A stretch of 64,000 nt of DNA from Chitinophagaceae bacterium (lineage in GTDB: Bacteria > Bacteroidota > Bacteroidia > Chitinophagales > Chitinophagaceae). The DNA lies in NCBI GenBank assembly GCA_013140985.1, contig JABFRU010000011.1:1-64000 (forward strand), given 5' to 3'. The notes under the pieces were generated by a model. The model ran no database searches, was not told the DNA's origin, and saw only the letters and a list, made by a program, of their open reading frames with translations. Numbering within the stretch: the stretch's first letter is position 1; each line of letters opens with the position of its first letter. The position numbers were made by a program, and so were the translations under genes. This document shows, piece by piece, positions 60,671 through 64,000 of this stretch.

Positions 60671-62065
60671 TTGATACAGTTTATTCTTAATGATAAAACG
60701 ATCGCAACCGACCTTCCTGCGGGCATGGTGCTGCTTGACTTTATTCGTTATCATCAGCATTTGACGGGAACCAAGATCGGCTGCCGGGAAGGTGATTGCG
60801 GCGCCTGTACTATACTCGTTGGCGAAATTACCGGTGGAGAACTGCAGTATGAATCCATGACGAGTTGTTTGCTGCCATTGGGAAATGTGCAGGGCAAACA
60901 TATTGTTACCATTGAAGGGATCAATTTTCCTGGTCAGTTGAATCCCATTCAGCAGGCGATGGCTGATTGCGGCGCTACACAATGCGGATTCTGCACACCG
61001 GGCTTTGTGATGTCGCTGGCAGGTTTTTGTCTGAGTGATAAAAAACCGACCTATGAAAATGCTATTGCAGCCATTGATGGTAATATCTGCCGCTGTACCG
61101 GTTATAAATCTATTGAAAAAGCGGCCAAAAAAACTACGGAGATAGTGGAATACAGAGGGGGTGGAGATCCTGCCATTGCTGCCGCAAAGAGTAAAATACT
61201 TCCGGAATACTTTGCACAAATAAAAACACAGTTGTCTCAACTTGAAACCGCCCCACCCGCTACTCGCTACCCGCCACTCGCCGTAGGTGGCGGCACTGAT
61301 CTCTATGTGCAGAAGCATGATGAGATGACGCATGCGGACATTCAATTCATGTTTGACAAGATGAACAGCATTATTGAAGAAGATGGTAAATGCATACTAG
61401 GCCCTTCTGTTACGGTCACTGATCTGAAGAACTCGCCATTGATCAATAGAATATTCCCGGATTTTCAGCGCTATGCCAAATTGGTTTCTTCCACACCGAT
61501 AAGAAATATGGCAACCATAGCAGGGAATTTTGTGAATGCATCTCCCATTGGTGACTTTACCATTTTCTTTTTGGCGTTGGATGCAAGCCTCTCCCTAACC
61601 CTCTCCGAAGGAGAGGGGACAAGAACGGTCTCATTACGAAATTTTTATAAGGGTTATAAACAATTGGACAAAAAACCCAATGAGATCATCAGTAAGATAT
61701 GGTTTGAGATACCCGGTAAGGATTTCTATTTCAATTTTGAGAAAGTAAGCAAGCGGACACATCTGGATATTGCCAGTGTGAACTCTGCCTGTTTGTTAAC
61801 AATGAATGGCGATACGATTGAGAAAGCATCTGTCTCTGCCGGTGGTGTTGGACCTGTGCCGGTGTATCTGCAAAAAACATCTGCGTATTTGAAAGGAAAG
61901 ACCCTTCGAGAGCCTCAGGGTGACAAAATAATTGATGCTGCTATTGAAATAATGAAGACAGAAATATCGCCGATCAGTGATGCAAGAGGAAGTAAAGAAT
62001 ACAAGACATTATTGTTAGGGCAATTGATAAAAGCTCATTTAGGGCCACCAATTAACACGAAATGA
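60671..62065 (+). CDS. xdhA: Xanthine dehydrogenase small subunit (2Fe-2S and FAD domains)
   Basis: 464 residues, TTG start at 60671. The [2Fe-2S] domain has GCREGDCGACTIL (Cys about 38, 43, 46), then CGFCTPGFVMS and CRCTGY of the second cluster. The FAD domain follows (LAVGGGTDLYVQKH; TPIRNMATIAGNFVNASPIGD). It transfers electrons from the molybdenum site to FAD/NAD. Two unusual repeat-derived stretches lie in the coding region: in the linker (61255-61282) and in the FAD domain (61588-61620). XdhB follows after a 49-nt gap. Confidence 0.93.
   Translation: MIQFILNDKTIATDLPAGMVLLDFIRYHQHLTGTKIGCREGDCGACTILVGEITGGELQYESMTSCLLPLGNVQGKHIVTIEGINFPGQLNPIQQAMADCGATQCGFCTPGFVMSLAGFCLSDKKPTYENAIAAIDGNICRCTGYKSIEKAAKKTTEIVEYRGGGDPAIAAAKSKILPEYFAQIKTQLSQLETAPPATRYPPLAVGGGTDLYVQKHDEMTHADIQFMFDKMNSIIEEDGKCILGPSVTVTDLKNSPLINRIFPDFQRYAKLVSSTPIRNMATIAGNFVNASPIGDFTIFFLALDASLSLTLSEGEGTRTVSLRNFYKGYKQLDKKPNEIISKIWFEIPGKDFYFNFEKVSKRTHLDIASVNSACLLTMNGDTIEKASVSAGGVGPVPVYLQKTSAYLKGKTLREPQGDKIIDAAIEIMKTEISPISDARGSKEYKTLLLGQLIKAHLGPPINTK
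61588..61620. repeat. In-frame palindromic element in xdhA
   Basis: The stem CCCTCTCC (61599-61606), loop GAA, and GGAGAGGG (61610-61617) form a perfect 8-bp hairpin, read in frame as LSLTLSEGEGT in the FAD domain. This matches the look of repeats usually found between genes. Confidence 0.65.
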
Positions 62066-62114
62066 CACGAAATCTTTTCGTGAAATTTTGTGTGTGTTCG
62101 TGGCAAAACCAAAA
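62051..62114. repeat. Palindromic repeat between xdhA and xdhB
   Basis: A perfect hairpin CACGAAA-tct-TTTCGTG (62066-62082) within CACGAAAT/TTCGTG repeats. The repeat also supplies the last XdhA codons (INTK and TGA stop). Confidence 0.6.
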
Positions 62115-64000
62115 ATGAAGAACATAGATTCATATACACATGTCCGCGGCGAATCGGTTTACCTTGATGATATTCCATTACAGGCAGGGACTTTATTTGC
62201 CGCAGCTTTTGATTCTCCTATTGCGCATGGTAAGATAAAGTCGTTGGATACAACAGAGGCAGAAAAGTCTGAAGGAGTGGTGAGAATATTTACAGCTAAC
62301 GATATTCCCGGCGAGAACCAGATCGGCGGTATCATTCCGGATGAAGAGTTGCTTGCATCAACCCATGTTCACTTTTGCGGGATGCCTATTGCATTGGTCA
62401 TTGCTCATTCAGAAGAACAGGCGAGAGCGGCAGTAAAAAAGGTTACCGTTGAGATTGAGAAGTTAGAAATAATTACTGATCCAAGGTTCGCTAAAGAAAA
62501 AGGAGAGCTGATCATTCCCCCAAGAACATTTCAAATTGGTGATACTTCCTCTGCATGGAAAGATTGCGAATACATATTTGAAGGAAGCACCGAAACCAAC
62601 GGGCAGGAACATTTATATATCGAAACACAAGGCGCTTATGCAGTGCCGCAGGAAAATGGGGCAATAAGAATTTATTCTTCCACACAAGGACCAACAGCCG
62701 TACAAAGAACAGCAGCAAGGGTATTGAATGTGGCCATGAATAAAATAGAAGTGGACACCACAAGACTGGGTGGCGGCTTTGGCGGCAAAGAAGACCAGGC
62801 CACCACATGGGGTGTGCTGTGTGCACTCGCAGCCTATCATTTAAAGAAACCGGTAAAATATTGTTTGCACCGCATGGAAGATATGCGGATGACAGGCAAG
62901 CGGCATCCTTATTCTTCCGATTTTAAAATTGGCCTGGATAAGAATCATAAGATCATTGCTTACGAAGCAACATTTTACCAGAATGCAGGAGCAGCAGCTG
63001 ATCTTTCTCCCGCCGTAATGGAAAGGACTTTGTTCCATTGCAACAATTCTTATTTTATTCCGAATGTAAAAGCAACGGCTTATAGTTGCAGGACACATTT
63101 GCCTCCCAATACAGCGTTCCGTGGTTTTGGTGGCCCGCAGGGAATGTTTGTGATCGAAGCAGCGATTGATAAAGCCGCGGCGGCATTGAATGTTCCGGCA
63201 TCTCTTATTCAGCAAAAGAATTTATTGAAGACCGGCGATGAATTCCCTTATGGCCAAAAAGCAGAAAGCGAAGCCAATGAATGCTGGAACAAGACCAATG
63301 AGGTTTTTAATATTCAGCAATTACAAAAAGAAGTAGCTGATTTCAATGCTACTAATAAATTATATAAAAAAGGAATGGCGATGATGCCGATCTGTTTTGG
63401 CATCTCATTTACCAAAACATTGATGAACCAGGCAAGATCATTAGTACATGTATATACCGACGGCAGTGTAGGCATCAGTACCGGCGCCGTGGAAATGGGA
63501 CAGGGGGTGAATACAAAAATGCTACAGGTAGCTGCAAAGATCTTTTCTATCAGTCCTGATAAAATAAAAGTAAATACGACCAATACGTATCGCATTGCCA
63601 ATACATCACCCACAGCGGCGAGTGCAGCTGCTGACCTGAATGGAAGAGCAACAGAAATTGCCTGTGCAGCAATATTGAAACGTTTGCAACAGGCGGCGGC
63701 TGAAGAATTAAAAATTTCTCCGGATCGCATTGAGATAAAAGATGAATGGATATATGCAAATGGAAAGAAAACGGAATGGGACTGGAAAAAATTAGTACTG
63801 GCGACCTATGTAAAGAGGATCAGCTTATCAGAACTGGCACATTATACTCCGCCCGGCATTCATTTCGATCCTTCTAAAGAAAAAGGTCATCCGTTTGCTT
63901 ATCATGTATATGGCACTTCTATTACTACTGTAACCGTTGATTGTCTCCGTGGCGTTTATGAAATTGATTCGGTGAAAGTGGTGCATGATTTCGGACAGAG
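62115..64000 (+). CDS. xdhB: Xanthine dehydrogenase large (molybdopterin) subunit, incomplete at window end
   Basis: ATG at 62115, frame open to the last base, so only about 628 residues are present. The Mo-cofactor subunit signatures are HVRGESVYLDDIP at the N-terminus, GGGFGGKEDQ in the substrate-channel region, and later FRGFGGPQGMFV. It is the catalytic subunit that hydroxylates hypoxanthine/xanthine to urate, feeding PuuD. Confidence 0.92.
   Translation, partial: MKNIDSYTHVRGESVYLDDIPLQAGTLFAAAFDSPIAHGKIKSLDTTEAEKSEGVVRIFTANDIPGENQIGGIIPDEELLASTHVHFCGMPIALVIAHSEEQARAAVKKVTVEIEKLEIITDPRFAKEKGELIIPPRTFQIGDTSSAWKDCEYIFEGSTETNGQEHLYIETQGAYAVPQENGAIRIYSSTQGPTAVQRTAARVLNVAMNKIEVDTTRLGGGFGGKEDQATTWGVLCALAAYHLKKPVKYCLHRMEDMRMTGKRHPYSSDFKIGLDKNHKIIAYEATFYQNAGAAADLSPAVMERTLFHCNNSYFIPNVKATAYSCRTHLPPNTAFRGFGGPQGMFVIEAAIDKAAAALNVPASLIQQKNLLKTGDEFPYGQKAESEANECWNKTNEVFNIQQLQKEVADFNATNKLYKKGMAMMPICFGISFTKTLMNQARSLVHVYTDGSVGISTGAVEMGQGVNTKMLQVAAKIFSISPDKIKVNTTNTYRIANTSPTAASAAADLNGRATEIACAAILKRLQQAAAEELKISPDRIEIKDEWIYANGKKTEWDWKKLVLATYVKRISLSELAHYTPPGIHFDPSKEKGHPFAYHVYGTSITTVTVDCLRGVYEIDSVKVVHDFGQ

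Noticed and set aside
60647-61345. A 232-codon ORF on the minus strand across the xdhA start
   Set aside because: It is antisense to well-supported xdhA and encodes no recognisable domain; the sense strand carries clear 2Fe-2S motifs.
62841-63730. Two minus-strand ORFs inside xdhB
   Set aside because: They are antisense to the molybdopterin subunit and lack any domain.

Overview
The window looks like chromosomal DNA from a member of the Bacteroidota, probably of the Chitinophagaceae/Chitinophagales type. The support is AT-rich DNA, no consistent Shine-Dalgarno sequences, many Bacteroidota-typical families (DUF2911, DUF5606, DUF5777, DUF1801 clusters), lipoproteins with short lipoboxes, and a large secreted protein ending in a type IX secretion (T9SS) sorting domain. 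This assignment is inference from gene content; no rRNA or tRNA gene was seen.

Layout. 1-12.3 kb: the 3' end of a DUF1579 protein, then a long minus-strand run of small proteins, many overlapping or nearly abutting (rhodanese, TolB-like protein, AraC-type regulator, DUF1801, TfoX-N, VOC and SRPBCC proteins, two DUF2911 proteins, lipoproteins). 12.4-18 kb: DUF5606 protein, M3 peptidase, a SCO/Fur-family pair divergent from a MerC protein, and a GH25 lysozyme. 18.3-25.6 kb: uvrD/pcrA preceded, only 11 nt away, by a two-gene unit of P-loop ATPases, one carrying 15 tandem TPR repeats; an array of inverted repeats lies upstream. This pair is the best candidate here for an undescribed system. 25.6-38.5 kb: penicillin acylase, a purine-catabolism block (asparaginase-like domain protein, allantoicase, uraD, uraH, HpcH/HpaI-like protein), DPP-type S9 peptidase, saccharopine dehydrogenase family protein, NifU, CmoA. 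38.6-41.5 kb: lipoprotein MsrB and MsrA, and an MFS transporter, separated by a four-helix-bundle gene bracketed by 20-bp inverted repeats. 41.6-48.8 kb: a respiratory module (cytochrome c, NrfD, FeS protein) divergent from two secreted proteins with CX4CH haem-like motifs and a DUF5777 barrel. 48.8-51.7 kb: allantoinase and PuuD. 51.8-56.1 kb: T9SS-exported PHP-like protein and VWA protein. 56.2-59.1 kb: a small accessory island with a broken Fic gene fused to a truncated C5 methyltransferase, an apparently intact HNH nuclease, an 11-bp-phased repeat array and a nucleotidyltransferase pair. 59.1-64 kb: THEP1-type NTPase plus membrane protein, divergent from xanthine dehydrogenase subunits running off the end.

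The purine genes, although split into three places, cover xanthine -> urate (XdhA/B) -> hydroxyisourate (PuuD) -> OHCU (UraH) -> allantoin (UraD) -> allantoate (AllB) -> ureidoglycolate plus urea (Alc). No canonical ureidoglycolate lyase was seen. Several different short palindromic repeat families sit at gene ends throughout these loci, sometimes supplying the stop codon or in-frame coding sequence.
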